64,000 nt of DNA, taken from NCBI GenBank assembly GCA_946623875.1, contig CAMORO010000001.1, positions 1 to 64,000 on the forward strand. The letters run 5' to 3'. The stretch is from an uncultured Lachnospiraceae bacterium. Lineage in GTDB: Bacteria > Bacillota > Clostridia > Lachnospirales > Lachnospiraceae. Both the position numbers and the translations under genes were made by a program. This document shows, piece after piece, positions 32,644-42,425 of the stretch (the first letter of the stretch is position 1; the number at the start of each line of letters is the position of its first letter). The notes under the pieces are model-generated. The model saw only the letters and a program-made list of their open reading frames with translations. It was not told the origin of the DNA and did no database searches.

Positions 32644-34320
32644 TCAATTGTCTATCTCCATGATTATGGGCATGATCATCGGACGCCGTTTCATCTTCTT
32701 CCATACATAGCTTGACAGCGCATCCTTGATAATGCTCTTCATCTTTCCCCAGTCGGTTATGTTCCTGACCTGTATCTTATCTATTGCCGTGAGCACCACA
32801 TCACGTGCCTCCTCCATGATATCATCGGATTCCTTGACATAGATAAAGCCCCTGGTCACTATATCCGGGCCTGCAACAACCGTGTTGGTACCCCTTTCCA
32901 GAGTCATGACAGCCATAAGTATCCCGTCCTCGGCAAGAGCCTGTCTGTCACGGATAACCACATTACCAACATCTCCGACTCCGAGACCGTCCACAAATAC
33001 CGCACCTGTCTGTACTTCTTCCGTAATCCTTACACCCTTTTTATTTAAAGCGATCACCTTGCCTACCGAAGTAAGTATGATGTTTTCCTTCGCGATCCCC
33101 AGTTCACGTGCTATGGCCGCCTGTGCCTTGAGGTGCTTATACTCGCCATGTACCGGAATGGCGTACTGCGGCTTGACCAGCGTATAGATCAGCTTGATCT
33201 CCTCCTGGCATGCATGCCCGGAAACATGAGCATCCTGGAACACAACATCGGCTCCCTTCATGCTCAGTTCGTTGATAAGCCTTGCCACCGCCTTCTCATT
33301 ACCGGGAATCGGGTTCGACGAGAAGATCACCGTATCGCCGGGCTTGATCTGGACCAGCTTATGAGTGCTGTTGGCTATCCTGTTAAGCGCGGCCATGGTC
33401 TCGCCCTGTGATCCCGTCGTGATTATTACTGTCTTTCTGTCGGGATAATTCTTAAGATCCTCTATATCTATGAGGGTATTCTCATGAATATCGATATAAC
33501 CCAGCTCCGTTGCCGTCTGGATAATATTGACCATGCTCCTTCCTTCGACCACAACCTTGCGATTGTGCCTGTAAGCGGCATCGATTATCTGCTGTACCCT
33601 GTCCACATTACTGGCAAAGGTAGATACGATTATCCTTGAATCCTCATGTTCACTGAACAGAGCATCTATGGTCTTTCCGACTGTTTTCTCCGAGTTGGTG
33701 AAGCCCGGTCTCTCCGCATTGGTGGAATCACACATAAGCGCGAGTACACCCTTGCGCCCAAGCTCCGCAAACCTCTGTAAATCTATTGCTTCCCCGAACA
33801 CAGGTGTGTAATCCACCTTGAAATCACCCGTATGCACCACTGTTCCCACAGGCGATGTTATTGCCAGTGCGCATGCATCCGCAATACTGTGATTGGTCCT
33901 TATGAATTCAACCTTAAATGCTCCGAGCATGATGGTCTCGCCGGCTGATACCACTCTTTTACTGACTATATCCGATATACCGTGTTCCTTAAGCTTGCCG
34001 TCTATGAGCGCGGTCGTAAGCTTGGTGGCATACACCGGTACGTTGAGCTGTTTCAAAACATAAGGCAATGCGCCGATATGATCCTCATGTCCGTGTGTTA
34101 TGACAAAGCCTTCGACCTTATCCGCATTATCCGTTAAATATGTAATATCGGGTATGACAAGGTCTATACCCAGCATATCATCCTCGGGGAAAGCCAGCCC
34201 GCAGTCAACGACCACGATGCTGTTACCGTATTCAAAGGCGGTAATGTTCATACCTATCTGCCCAAGCCCACCCAAAGGGATTATCTTAAGCACTTTACCG
34301 CCGTTTTTCTTTTTTGCCAA
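32644..34320 (-). CDS. rnj: Ribonuclease J
   Basis: A 558-residue metallo-beta-lactamase/beta-CASP RNase. It starts at a TTG (34320; MAKKKNGGKVL) with CGGAGG seven bases upstream. Zinc motif VITHGHEDHIGALPYVLKQL, then VVHTGDFKVDYTPV, the beta-CASP STFASNVDRVQQIIDAA and HVSGHACQEE are all present, followed by the C-terminal domain (EARDVVLTAIDKIQVRN). The enzyme has 5'-3' exonuclease and endonuclease activity in mRNA decay and rRNA maturation. It is part of the string IreB-RuvX-DUF1292-RNase J-YlbF. The single copy here has the usual length for RNase J1/J2. Confidence 0.96.
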   Translation of the reverse strand: MAKKKNGGKVLKIIPLGGLGQIGMNITAFEYGNSIVVVDCGLAFPEDDMLGIDLVIPDITYLTDNADKVEGFVITHGHEDHIGALPYVLKQLNVPVYATKLTTALIDGKLKEHGISDIVSKRVVSAGETIMLGAFKVEFIRTNHSIADACALAITSPVGTVVHTGDFKVDYTPVFGEAIDLQRFAELGRKGVLALMCDSTNAERPGFTNSEKTVGKTIDALFSEHEDSRIIVSTFASNVDRVQQIIDAAYRHNRKVVVEGRSMVNIIQTATELGYIDIHENTLIDIEDLKNYPDRKTVIITTGSQGETMAALNRIANSTHKLVQIKPGDTVIFSSNPIPGNEKAVARLINELSMKGADVVFQDAHVSGHACQEEIKLIYTLVKPQYAIPVHGEYKHLKAQAAIARELGIAKENIILTSVGKVIALNKKGVRITEEVQTGAVFVDGLGVGDVGNVVIRDRQALAEDGILMAVMTLERGTNTVVAGPDIVTRGFIYVKESDDIMEEARDVVLTAIDKIQVRNITDWGKMKSIIKDALSSYVWKKMKRRPMIMPIIMEIDN

Positions 34321-34400
34321 ATCTGTTCCTCCGTATTTCTGTCCCTGCTAATTATTTACTCCCTGCATTAACACAAAATATAAATTGAATTAAATCTGTA

Positions 34401-34718
34401 TTAAACCTGTACGATCTCCGTATCCGAAAGAGCATCCTCGAAAATGCCTGCCACTATATCCAGCTCGTTGTCATCCTCGATTTCCTCGTAAATGCTCTCT
34501 TTCGAATCGGCGGGTGCCACATCCTTAAGTATCATACATTCCGCATCCCCTTCCGGCGCGTCAGCTACCAGGATGTAATTTGACCCGTTTATCCTTGTTT
34601 CATCTATGATATACCATTCAGCCGTGCCTTCTTCGGTCTCAAACACGATCTTTCGTTTGTCCGCATCATTACCGGCCGGCTTCACGGTATCTTTCTTATT
34701 TATGTTTGTGTTGTCCAT
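34401..34718 (-). CDS. DUF1292 family protein
   Basis: A 105-residue acidic protein of the YrzB/DUF1292 family, whose function is unknown. The core reads IVFETEEGTAEWYIIDETRI and NYILVADAPEGDAECMILKD, and the tail is very acidic (SIYEEIEDDNELDIVAGIFE). It occupies its standard position next to ruvX and ireB, 80 bases upstream of RNase J and 88 bases downstream of ruvX. A Shine-Dalgarno site is weak (AAGAGA). The short gap before it contains a 6-bp hairpin near 34765. Confidence 0.85.
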   Translation of the reverse strand: MDNTNINKKDTVKPAGNDADKRKIVFETEEGTAEWYIIDETRINGSNYILVADAPEGDAECMILKDVAPADSKESIYEEIEDDNELDIVAGIFEDALSDTEIVQV

Positions 34719-34806
34719 ATTTTCTCTTATCTATACTCAATAACGTAAATCACTGCCTTTAATTAGATCGTATAACGATCAGACGCAAGGGTTGTTGAAA
34801 CATACT

Positions 34807-35229
34807 TCATGCGCGGTTCGCTTCAAGATAACCCCGGAGTATTATCATTGCAGCTATCTCATCCACATAATCCTTACGGTTCTCCCTGCGTATCCCGCAC
34901 TCCTTCATGATCTCATCGGCTTCAACCGTGGTAAGCCTCTCATCCTCAAGTATCACAGGGAGTCCCGTGCGTCGTTCAAGCGCTTCCTTAAACTCTTTTG
35001 TCTTATCGCACCTGACCCCTTCGGTATCATCCATGTTCCTGGGATAACCGAGCACTATCCTCTCCACGCCGTATTCCCTGCATATCTCTTCTATCCTGGC
35101 GTAGGTCTTTCTCAGCTTATTCTCATGCTTGCGCCTTATTATTTCCAATCCCTGAGCAGTAAGAAGCAGAGGATCGCTTACAGCAACCCCCACAGTTTTG
35201 CTCCCGTAATCAAGGCCGAGTATTCTCAT
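34807..35229 (-). CDS. ruvX: YqgF/RuvX-type nuclease
   Basis: A 140-residue RNase H-fold protein. It has the N-terminal catalytic strand [19 protein letters not shown], the central [14 protein letters not shown] and the C-terminal aspartate region [18 protein letters not shown]. The family is annotated as pre-16S rRNA nuclease and/or Holliday-junction resolvase. The ATG lies one base past the ireB stop, without an independent RBS, so translation is coupled to ireB. Confidence 0.93.
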   Translation of the reverse strand: MRILGLDYGSKTVGVAVSDPLLLTAQGLEIIRRKHENKLRKTYARIEEICREYGVERIVLGYPRNMDDTEGVRCDKTKEFKEALERRTGLPVILEDERLTTVEADEIMKECGIRRENRKDYVDEIAAMIILRGYLEANRA

Positions 35230-35230
35230 A

Positions 35231-35494
35231 TCAGGCCCAGCCGTTGTTCTTGATATACTGTGTCAGTAACTCCTCAACCAGTTCATCGCGCTCCACCTTC
35301 ATGATAAGGCTCCTGGCATTGTTGTGACTGGTAATATAAGTGGGATCACCCGACATGATGTAGCCCACAATCTGATTTACCGGATTGTAACCCTTCTCAT
35401 TAAGTGCCTCATATACTGATGACAGCACCACCTTTACTCCCGTTTCCGGCTCAACCTGAACGCTGAAATGTTGTGTACTTCCCAAATCCTGCAT
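35231..35494 (-). CDS. ireB: IreB family regulatory phosphoprotein
   Basis: An 87-residue protein of the DUF965/IreB family ([41 protein letters not shown]). In Enterococcus IreB is phosphorylated by the PASTA kinase IreK and controls cephalosporin resistance; the phosphorylated threonines lie near the N-terminus, and Ser/Thr residues are present here at the same place. Neither kinase nor phosphatase genes are in the window. AGGAGA precedes the start, and the gene is followed without a gap by ruvX. Confidence 0.93.
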   Translation of the reverse strand: MQDLGSTQHFSVQVEPETGVKVVLSSVYEALNEKGYNPVNQIVGYIMSGDPTYITSHNNARSLIMKVERDELVEELLTQYIKNNGWA

Positions 35495-35580
35495 TTCTCT
35501 GTCTCCTGTTTTCTATAAACTTCAGTAACTATAACTATAATATTTTACCCTAATTGGCTCAAAAATACAACACCGCAGGA

Positions 35581-36963
35581 TCACAACCCTTCGGTCACGG
35601 CATGCAGCATCTCATCACCGATGAAATCAAGAACCCTGCAGGGGATTATTATTCCTGTCATGTCTTTCGCATCATTATCACCCTTATCAACCGCAAACCG
35701 CACATACTCCTTATTGTATCCCACCAGATAAGGCGATCCCTCAACAACAGCCTCCTCCTCAATAAGAACCTCTGTCAGACTGTCTTTGTAATATTCACGG
35801 AAGCTTTTTGATCTTTTTGACGAATCTTCCATAAGGATTGCCGATCTTACACTCTTCTGCTTCTGTGTAAGCTGCCCCGGCATCCTGTCAGCCGCCGTTC
35901 CCCTGCGCCTCGAATAGGCAAATATGTGGGTCTCATAGAAGTTAACCTTATCAAGGAAGCTTCGTGTTTCGTTGAACTCTTCCCCGGTTTCTCCCGGAAA
36001 GCCAACAATAACATCTGTTGTTATTGCCGGATGTTCAAAATACTTTCTTATAAGCTGTACCTTTTCATAGTACTCGTCAACATCATATCTCCGGTTCATC
36101 CTCTTTAACACTTCATTGCTCCCGCTCTGCAATGACAGATGAAAATGCGGGCAAAACGCCTCGATCCCGCTCATGGCTCTTAAGAAATCATGTGTTATTA
36201 TTCTGGGCTCGAGCGATCCGAGACGGATCCTTTGAACTCCTTCTATCGCCGCAACCTTCCTTATTATATCAATAAGAGCTTCATTGTTATATTCTCCGTC
36301 CTTCGCTGCAATGTTGTAGGGTCTGTCAAGTCCGTATGAACTCAAATGGATCCCGGTTATGACGAATTCCCTGCACCCTTTTGCAACCAGTCCCCTGATC
36401 TCGGATACCGTTTCATCCTCATCCCTGCTCACCACATGACCACGGGAATAAGGTATTATACAATAGCTGCAGTACTGGTCACAACCGTCCTGGATCTTAA
36501 TGTATGCCCTGGTATGGTCCGTCAGGCGGGTCAGGGATCTGAAGACAGGGGATCCGTAGACCGGCCGGTCCCCGGCCGTGACACCGTAAACCTCTTCCTG
36601 CCCTGCCGATCCTTTGTACTCACTCATATATTCCTCAACCAGCCGCACTATATCCTTTTTATCCTTATTGCCTACGATGAGATCTATACTATCATCCTTA
36701 AGGGCACCCTCCCTGTCCGTTTCCACATAACAGCCTGCAGCTACGACTGCCGCTTCGGGATTTAATGTCTTTGCTCTGTGAAGCATCTGGCGTGATTTCC
36801 TGTCCGCGATGTTTGTTACGGTACATGTATTTACTATGTATATGTCAGCCTTTTCACTAAAGGGCACAATTTCATAACCCGAATCAGCGAAATTTTGTTG
36901 CATTAATTCCATCTCATATGCATTGACTTTACAGCCCAGATTGTGAAATGCGACTTTTTGCAT
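35581..36963 (-). CDS. mtaB: tRNA (N6-threonylcarbamoyladenosine) methylthiotransferase
   Basis: A 460-residue radical-SAM methylthiotransferase that converts t6A37 to ms2t6A37 in tRNA. I start at 36963 (MQKVAFHNLGCKVNAYEMEL); the longer frame adds 11 basic residues. The N-terminal MTTase domain has the three cluster cysteines (GCKVN, NTCTVT, AAGCYVE). The radical-SAM motif is GCDQYCSYCIIPYSRG, and a TRAM-like end follows. CGGAGA lies upstream. It is 86 bases upstream of ireB and divergent from the HPr-like gene, so it may head the long housekeeping transcript. Confidence 0.93.
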   Translation of the reverse strand: MQKVAFHNLGCKVNAYEMELMQQNFADSGYEIVPFSEKADIYIVNTCTVTNIADRKSRQMLHRAKTLNPEAAVVAAGCYVETDREGALKDDSIDLIVGNKDKKDIVRLVEEYMSEYKGSAGQEEVYGVTAGDRPVYGSPVFRSLTRLTDHTRAYIKIQDGCDQYCSYCIIPYSRGHVVSRDEDETVSEIRGLVAKGCREFVITGIHLSSYGLDRPYNIAAKDGEYNNEALIDIIRKVAAIEGVQRIRLGSLEPRIITHDFLRAMSGIEAFCPHFHLSLQSGSNEVLKRMNRRYDVDEYYEKVQLIRKYFEHPAITTDVIVGFPGETGEEFNETRSFLDKVNFYETHIFAYSRRRGTAADRMPGQLTQKQKSVRSAILMEDSSKRSKSFREYYKDSLTEVLIEEEAVVEGSPYLVGYNKEYVRFAVDKGDNDAKDMTGIIIPCRVLDFIGDEMLHAVTEGL

Positions 36964-37109
36964 AATTTTTCTCCGTTTTTTTGAACACTTTTTCAATTGA
37001 CTTTTATGAAACGCCGAATTATATTGTATATGAAATCAGAAATGTTCACAACAATTTATACTCTTTAAGGTTAATACCTGATATATGAGTATAGGAAAGG
37101 AGTAAAATA

Positions 37110-37340
37110 ATGAAAACAGTACAGATCTCACTTAATTCGATCGACAAGGTTAAGTCATTCGTTAATGACATCACCAAGTTTGATTATGATTTCGATCTTG
37201 TATCGGGAAGGTATGTAATTGACGCCAAGTCGATAATGGGTATCTTCAGCTTAGACCTTTCTAAGCCGATCGACCTTAACATCCATGCTGAGGATAATGC
37301 TGAAGACGTTTTGGCTGTTATCAAGCCATATATGATCTAA
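37110..37340 (+). CDS. HPr-like protein without the phosphorylatable histidine
   Basis: A 76-residue protein with the HPr-fold pattern (MKTVQISLNSIDKVKSFVND; SGRYVIDAKSIMGIFSLDLS). The GLHARP segment that carries the phosphorylated His 15 in PTS HPr is replaced, and the Ser 46 region is only loosely matched (SIMGI). It therefore cannot serve as a PTS phosphocarrier. Such proteins are common in Lachnospiraceae, function unknown. A very strong GGAAAGGAG site precedes the start. It is monocistronic, divergent from mtaB, with its own terminator at 37385. Confidence 0.8.
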   Translation: MKTVQISLNSIDKVKSFVNDITKFDYDFDLVSGRYVIDAKSIMGIFSLDLSKPIDLNIHAEDNAEDVLAVIKPYMI

Positions 37341-37342
37341 TA

Positions 37343-37359
37343 TTGTTCAGAATGGTAAC
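37343..37359 (+). repeat. Weak match to the dispersed 17-bp motif
   Basis: TTGTTCAGAATGGTAAC matches 13 of 17 positions of the reverse complement of GTAACTATTCAGAACAG and starts two bases past the HPr-like stop codon. Taken alone this could be chance. Confidence 0.25.
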
Positions 37360-37384
37360 AGGGACAACCAAAAGGGCATTTGTC

Positions 37385-37405
37385 AAAGGACAGAGGTCCT
37401 TTTTT
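37385..37405 (+). terminator. Intrinsic terminator of the HPr-like gene
   Basis: AAAGGAC, loop AGAG, GTCCTTT followed by a T-run, 45 bases past the stop. The gap is shared with the convergent DUF6311 gene. Confidence 0.8.
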
Positions 37406-37436
37406 GTTGTGCCGGAAACCTCTTTCCCCAACGGTC

Positions 37437-39239
37437 TTATCTTACACCCGCCATATGATCCTTATCCAGTTCATACCAGTGCATCTTACCGGCTGATGCA
37501 AGAGGGGCGTATTCTTCATCGTAATCCCGCTTCCTGCAGATGTATATCACATCATCCCGTATCTTCCCGGCCTTTAGTTCTTCTTTCCACTGCAATATGT
37601 TTGCATTGACAGCAGCATCAATGTCTCTCGCATAGTAGTAATTATTGATGCTCCTGCCGTTAAGATAAGCGAAAAACGCCGTATCCATCATAATATCGTT
37701 CTCATTGTAAAGAAAGACCATCTCCCTGTATTTAAGATCAGACGCGGGAAATGATACCTTTGTCCATATACTCGTGTTGTACTGCTCTTTTGTAAAATAA
37801 TTCTGCTTCGTCTTTATAACCGGAGTTGCATCAAGCACCTGCAGCAGGACAAGAAACACCATTGCCTTTATTATGATCTTCCCGCCCTTTTCCCTTTGTC
37901 CAAACATCTCCGAGAGCTGCCTGTATGCATAACAGAGAGCACCTGTCGTTATCAGATACATCGGAACCCATATAAACCTGCCGTTTGAGCGGAATATGCC
38001 CATTGCATTTCTGACAATACCGGGAAGCGGGATACCGAACAGCTTCACACCTCCAAAGGTAACTATAGGTATCAAAGCCAGTAAGGTATCTGCCAGGATC
38101 ACTGCAAGTGCCGCGCTAAATCTTATGTGCTCCTTCAGATACTTCTTTATACCTGCCTTCTTCAGACTCTTTACCATATATACCATACCGAATGCGGCAA
38201 GGATCAACACTCCAAGGCCCAGATAGGCATAGCCTTCATACTGCCACGCATAATACAGCTTCATGGGTTTAAGTATGACACTTCCGTACAGCGGATTGAT
38301 AAATGTATTAAGATTGATGACAAAACTGCCGAAGCCTTCGTCCACTCCGCCCGACTCTCCGTAAAAAGCCCCAAAAACATAAAGGGTCAGCAGCCCCGTA
38401 AAACAAAATGCAAAAAGATTAACAGCCTCCCAAAAAAGACGCGGCCAAAGATACTTCCCGCGACTCACCCCTTCTTCACACCCTGCCTGTTTCTCTCTCC
38501 GGGTCTGTGCAACACAGTTCTCAATACCTGCCGCAAGCAGGATGCTTCCCACCATCGGTACATAGTATGTATGTATACCGACACACAACAGACCCATTAA
38601 TCCGTAGCTTACCAATATCCTTCTACGGCTGTATCCGTGCCTGTTGAACCATATATACAGTGCCAGCAGGATGATCCACTGTGCTCCGAGAGCCGTGTGG
38701 TAGAACATTCTCTGAAGTACGGTCGTACTGAGTATGTAAACAGGGGATGAAATGAGCGCGATCACGCCGGGTGTGACAGAGGGTGTTTCTTCATCCCTGC
38801 AGGCCCCACCCCGCAGCAGACTCATAACGACCAGTGATGAGATCCCGCCCATAAGCATGAAGCTTACGAATCCAAACAGCCCGAAGTATTGAAAGTGTAT
38901 GGGCAGCACTCCCCCAAACAGCTTAAAAAACAGTGCCAACAGGGGTATGGAATCCGTAAATATTACTGATACACTTGTAGGATAGCTTAATGTATCGATC
39001 AATCCGACAGGGAAATGCCAGTCACTCATGCGATAATGGCACCATCCGATGTAATGCTGCTTAAGATCCATGTCTGTATTGAACAGCCATGCATCATATA
39101 CAGGATCCAATATCCTTACTCCGTAAACCCACAAAAAACAGGCCGCACCCAGCGCGCAGCCTGTTAAGAACAGTATGAACCGGTTATTAAGAAACGACAA
39201 TAACCTCGTCTGTTTCGACAGCTTTTGAAAAGAGCTCAT
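37437..39239 (-). CDS. DUF6311 family polytopic membrane protein
   Basis: A 600-residue membrane protein with about 10-12 helices and a C-terminal extracytoplasmic domain, resembling GT-C/YfhO-type proteins. The first loop carries the conserved acidic region (LDPVYDAWLFNTDMDLKQHY; GWCHYRMSDWHFPVGLIDTL; YPTSVSVIFTDSIPLLALF) characteristic of DUF6311. GT-C fold enzymes use polyprenyl-phosphate sugars and modify glycans outside the membrane, but no activity is known for this family. The ATG at 39239 has GGAG eight bases upstream and overlaps thiI by 53 bases, so it is probably translated from the thiI transcript. Confidence 0.8.
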   Translation of the reverse strand: MSSFQKLSKQTRLLSFLNNRFILFLTGCALGAACFLWVYGVRILDPVYDAWLFNTDMDLKQHYIGWCHYRMSDWHFPVGLIDTLSYPTSVSVIFTDSIPLLALFFKLFGGVLPIHFQYFGLFGFVSFMLMGGISSLVVMSLLRGGACRDEETPSVTPGVIALISSPVYILSTTVLQRMFYHTALGAQWIILLALYIWFNRHGYSRRRILVSYGLMGLLCVGIHTYYVPMVGSILLAAGIENCVAQTRREKQAGCEEGVSRGKYLWPRLFWEAVNLFAFCFTGLLTLYVFGAFYGESGGVDEGFGSFVINLNTFINPLYGSVILKPMKLYYAWQYEGYAYLGLGVLILAAFGMVYMVKSLKKAGIKKYLKEHIRFSAALAVILADTLLALIPIVTFGGVKLFGIPLPGIVRNAMGIFRSNGRFIWVPMYLITTGALCYAYRQLSEMFGQREKGGKIIIKAMVFLVLLQVLDATPVIKTKQNYFTKEQYNTSIWTKVSFPASDLKYREMVFLYNENDIMMDTAFFAYLNGRSINNYYYARDIDAAVNANILQWKEELKAGKIRDDVIYICRKRDYDEEYAPLASAGKMHWYELDKDHMAGVR

Positions 39240-40371
39240 CTATTGTCTCCGAAAGGTTTGTTTCCGAACGTTTGATTATGTTCACATTGGGCTTGGTCAC
39301 CGGATGCTTGGCCACAAATATCGTGCAGCAGTCTTCATACGGAAGGATCGAAGTTTCATACGTGTCGATCTTTTCGGAAATCTTGATTATCTCATTCTTG
39401 TCAAAGCCTATAAGAGGCCGGAATACGGGCATCGTACACACTTCGTTTGTAGCAGCCAGTGACTGCATGGTCTGAGATGCAACCTGTCCCAGGCTCTCTC
39501 CCGTTACAAGCGACAGGCATCCGTTCTCCTTAGCCAGATGCTCGGCGATCCGCATCATATAGCGCCGCATGATTATCGTCAACTCATCATGGGGGCATTT
39601 CTCGTATATTTCAAGTTGGATATCGGTAAAGTTGATCACATGAAGCCTGATAGATCCTGCGTACTTCGATATATACCTTGCAAGATCCACCACCTTTTGT
39701 TTCGCTCTTTCGCTCGTATATGGTGGCGCGTGGAAATAAACCGCTTCCAGCTTGACTCCTCTTTTTGCTATCATATATCCTGCAACAGGAGAGTCGATAC
39801 CTCCGGACAGCAGAAGCATTGCCTTTCCGCCGGTTCCAACCGGCATTCCGCCCGGTCCCGGAATGATCTTTGAATAAATGTATATCTTATCATCCCTTAT
39901 CTCTATGGTAAGCAGGATATCCGGATCATGCACGTCAACCTTCATTTCGGGCCAGGCATCAAGTATCCTTGAGCCCATCTCCATGTTGACCTCCTGCGAA
40001 TCCATGGGATAATTCTTGCGGGCACGGCGGCAGTTGACCTTGAATGTCCTGTTCTTATCGGGATATTCCTCGTCAATGTACTTTATTACATCCTCCGCCA
40101 GCCTGTCAAAGCCCTCATCCTCAACATGGACAACGGGACATATTCCCGTGATCCCGAACACACATGACAGGGCGGATACGACCTCATCATAGTCATAGTC
40201 ACTCAGACATTCGATATTGACACGTCCCTGTGTCTTGCCTACACTGAACTCTCCCTGTACCTTCTTCAGCGCGAAGTTTATCTGCCTTACAAGGGCATCC
40301 TCGAACATATACCTGTTCTTGCCCTTTATCGCAATTTCAGCATATTTAATAAGAAATGATGTGTAATTCAT
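39187..40371 (-). CDS. thiI: tRNA 4-thiouridine sulfurtransferase
   Basis: A 394-residue ThiI: N-terminal ferredoxin-like and THUMP domains (MNYTSFLIKYAEIAIKGKNR), then the PP-loop ATP pyrophosphatase with SGGIDSPVAGYMI. The C-terminal rhodanese domain of E. coli ThiI is absent, as in Bacillus, where a dedicated cysteine desulfurase passes sulfur directly. Exactly such a gene lies 62 bases upstream. Two adjacent cysteines in ILPYEDCCTIFVAKHP may accept sulfur. AAAGGAG precedes the ATG. It makes s4U8 in tRNA; a role in thiamine synthesis cannot be assumed. Confidence 0.94.
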   Translation of the reverse strand: MNYTSFLIKYAEIAIKGKNRYMFEDALVRQINFALKKVQGEFSVGKTQGRVNIECLSDYDYDEVVSALSCVFGITGICPVVHVEDEGFDRLAEDVIKYIDEEYPDKNRTFKVNCRRARKNYPMDSQEVNMEMGSRILDAWPEMKVDVHDPDILLTIEIRDDKIYIYSKIIPGPGGMPVGTGGKAMLLLSGGIDSPVAGYMIAKRGVKLEAVYFHAPPYTSERAKQKVVDLARYISKYAGSIRLHVINFTDIQLEIYEKCPHDELTIIMRRYMMRIAEHLAKENGCLSLVTGESLGQVASQTMQSLAATNEVCTMPVFRPLIGFDKNEIIKISEKIDTYETSILPYEDCCTIFVAKHPVTKPNVNIIKRSETNLSETIDELFSKAVETDEVIVVS

Positions 40372-40433
40372 TTTACTCCTTTGCTCCTGACGTCATATCT
40401 CATCAATCTTTATGAACCCTTCGCCTTGCAGCA

Positions 40434-41594
40434 TCAGTGTCTTTTGAATTTCCTTAATACGGGAAGAAGCTCCCGCATCCCCGAAAGGGCCAGATCGATC
40501 TCCTCTTTCGTTGTCTCAACACTCATGCTGAACCTTATTGTGGAATCAAGCAATTCCTTCTTAACTCCTATCGCCTTAAGGGTTTCACTGATCGCAGGCT
40601 TATTGCTGGAACAGGCCGATCCCGAGGATACGTATACTCCCTTATCCTCAAGTGCATGAAGCATAACCTCGGCACGGATCCCCTCAACCGATGCGCTTAT
40701 TATGTGAGGCGCTGTTTCCCTTATATCATCTGCAAGTCCGTTAATGCTCACACCTTCAAGCCTGCCCAGTTCATCTGTAAAATATGACTTCAATCCGTAC
40801 ATCCTGTCTGTCTTCGCCTCAAAGCCATCATATAAAAGTTCCGCTGCCCTGGCCATTCCGGCTATTCCCGGGACATTCTCCGTTCCGGACCTTAAGCCCT
40901 TCTGCTGTCCGCCGCCGAACATGATCGGCTTTATCTTAACCTTATCTCCTACATACAGCAGACCAACGCCCTTGGGACCGTGTATCTTATGTCCGCTGAC
41001 AGACAACAGATCAATATGCTCCCTTACGGGACTGATCCTGACTTTCCCAAAGCCCTGAACCGCATCCACATGGAACAGCGTATCCCTGTTATGTTCCTTT
41101 ATTATCCTGCCAAGTCCGGCTATGGGCTGAAGTGAGCCAATCTCATTGTTAACATACATTACGGATACAAGTATGGTATCATCCCTCAGAGCCTCCTTAA
41201 GGTCGTCCGGTCTGACACGGCCGGATCCATCCACATCAAGGTAGGTGACCTCAAAACCCTCATCTTCAAGATATTTACAGGGCTCAAGCACGGCCGGATG
41301 CTCGATCTTTGTTGTTATTATATGCTTACCTGTCCTCCGGCACGCCCGCGCGCAGCCGATCAGAGCCAGATTGTCCGACTCGGTTCCTCCCGAGGTAAAC
41401 AGTATCTCCTTAGGCTTCACCTTCAATATGCCCGCAAATATATCCTTTGCATATCTTATATATTTCTCAGCCTCTACTCCTGCCATGTGCATGCTCGACG
41501 GATTACCGTAATGTTTATCCATGATCTCACACATGAACTCCCTTATTTCGTCAAAGCATCTGGTAGTCGCAGAGTTATCCAAATATGCTGTCAT
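40434..41594 (-). CDS. Cysteine desulfurase (NifS/IscS-like)
   Basis: A 386-residue class V aminotransferase-fold enzyme. It opens YLDNSATTRCFDEIREFMCE, has the pyridoxal-phosphate lysine in SVSGHKIHGPKGVGLLYVG and the active-site cysteine in the flexible loop VYVSSGSACSSNKPA. It transfers sulfur from cysteine. Adjacency to thiI, which lacks a rhodanese domain, matches the NifZ-ThiI pair of Bacillus, so tRNA thiolation is the likely job; a general iron-sulfur role is less likely because no scaffold gene is present. AGGAG precedes the ATG. Confidence 0.93.
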   Translation of the reverse strand: MTAYLDNSATTRCFDEIREFMCEIMDKHYGNPSSMHMAGVEAEKYIRYAKDIFAGILKVKPKEILFTSGGTESDNLALIGCARACRRTGKHIITTKIEHPAVLEPCKYLEDEGFEVTYLDVDGSGRVRPDDLKEALRDDTILVSVMYVNNEIGSLQPIAGLGRIIKEHNRDTLFHVDAVQGFGKVRISPVREHIDLLSVSGHKIHGPKGVGLLYVGDKVKIKPIMFGGGQQKGLRSGTENVPGIAGMARAAELLYDGFEAKTDRMYGLKSYFTDELGRLEGVSINGLADDIRETAPHIISASVEGIRAEVMLHALEDKGVYVSSGSACSSNKPAISETLKAIGVKKELLDSTIRFSMSVETTKEEIDLALSGMRELLPVLRKFKRH

Positions 41595-41645
41595 TATATA
41601 ACTCCTGTATATCCGTTATTTCTCAGCCGGTAACTGCTCTCAAAA

Positions 41646-42389
41646 TCACTCAAGCGTATACACCAGCCACGACAATACTGTCATGCCGGCGGTCTCGGTG
41701 CGCAGGATGCGATGACCGAGCGTTATGGGTGTAAAGCCGCCGCTTAGGGCGATCTCATACTCGGATTCGTCGAAGCCGCCTTCCGGCCCGATAAAAACGG
41801 CGATATTCTCGCCGCTCTTAATTCCGGATAACACTTCTCTTGTCTTATCCATCGCATTCATATCACACAGTTCATACGGCAGAAGCTTAACCTCCATATC
41901 CCTGCAGTACTCTACGGCCTCCGCAAAGCCCATAACAGGCTTAACCTGTGGTATGAAACGCCTTTTACTCTGTTTGGCTGCTGCCTGTGCAATGCTTCCG
42001 AACCGCTGCAGCTTGGCTGCTTCCTTCTTCTTATCATATTTAACGACCGAGCGTTTCATGGAAACAGGGATCACCTCAAATACACCCAATTCAACGGCCT
42101 TCTGTATGATAAGTTCCATTTTATCACTCTTGGGAAGCCCCTGCAGCAGATATATCCTGCATGGAAGCTCTACATTGTCTTCCTTAATGAACCTTAGCTT
42201 AAGATGGACACGTTCCTCCCCGAAACCGGCAATCTCGCAGCGGTATTCCTTATCCTGACCCTCCGTAACTACCGCCACCTCTTCGCCTATGCGCATCCTC
42301 AGCACATTCCTTATATGATTAAAGTCCTGTCCTTCTATATATATATCATGCCCGGAAATATTCCCGGGATCTACAAAAAACTGATACAT
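41646..42389 (-). CDS. rsmE: 16S rRNA m3U1498 methyltransferase
   Basis: A 247-residue SPOUT methyltransferase: N-terminal PUA-like domain (FNHIRNVLRMRIGEEVAVV), then the trefoil-knot SAM site with VFIGPEGGFDESEYEIALSG and LGHRILRTETAGM. It methylates U1498 in helix 44 of 16S rRNA. A GAGGAG site precedes the start. It lies upstream of the cysteine desulfurase by 51 bases, forming an RNA-modification run rsmE-desulfurase-thiI. The ribosomal-protein methyltransferase prmA, often found beside rsmE, is not present here. Confidence 0.94.
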   Translation of the reverse strand: MYQFFVDPGNISGHDIYIEGQDFNHIRNVLRMRIGEEVAVVTEGQDKEYRCEIAGFGEERVHLKLRFIKEDNVELPCRIYLLQGLPKSDKMELIIQKAVELGVFEVIPVSMKRSVVKYDKKKEAAKLQRFGSIAQAAAKQSKRRFIPQVKPVMGFAEAVEYCRDMEVKLLPYELCDMNAMDKTREVLSGIKSGENIAVFIGPEGGFDESEYEIALSGGFTPITLGHRILRTETAGMTVLSWLVYTLE

Positions 42390-42425
42390 TAAGTCTCCTC
42401 AGATCCTCGAAGTCCCCTAAGCCGG

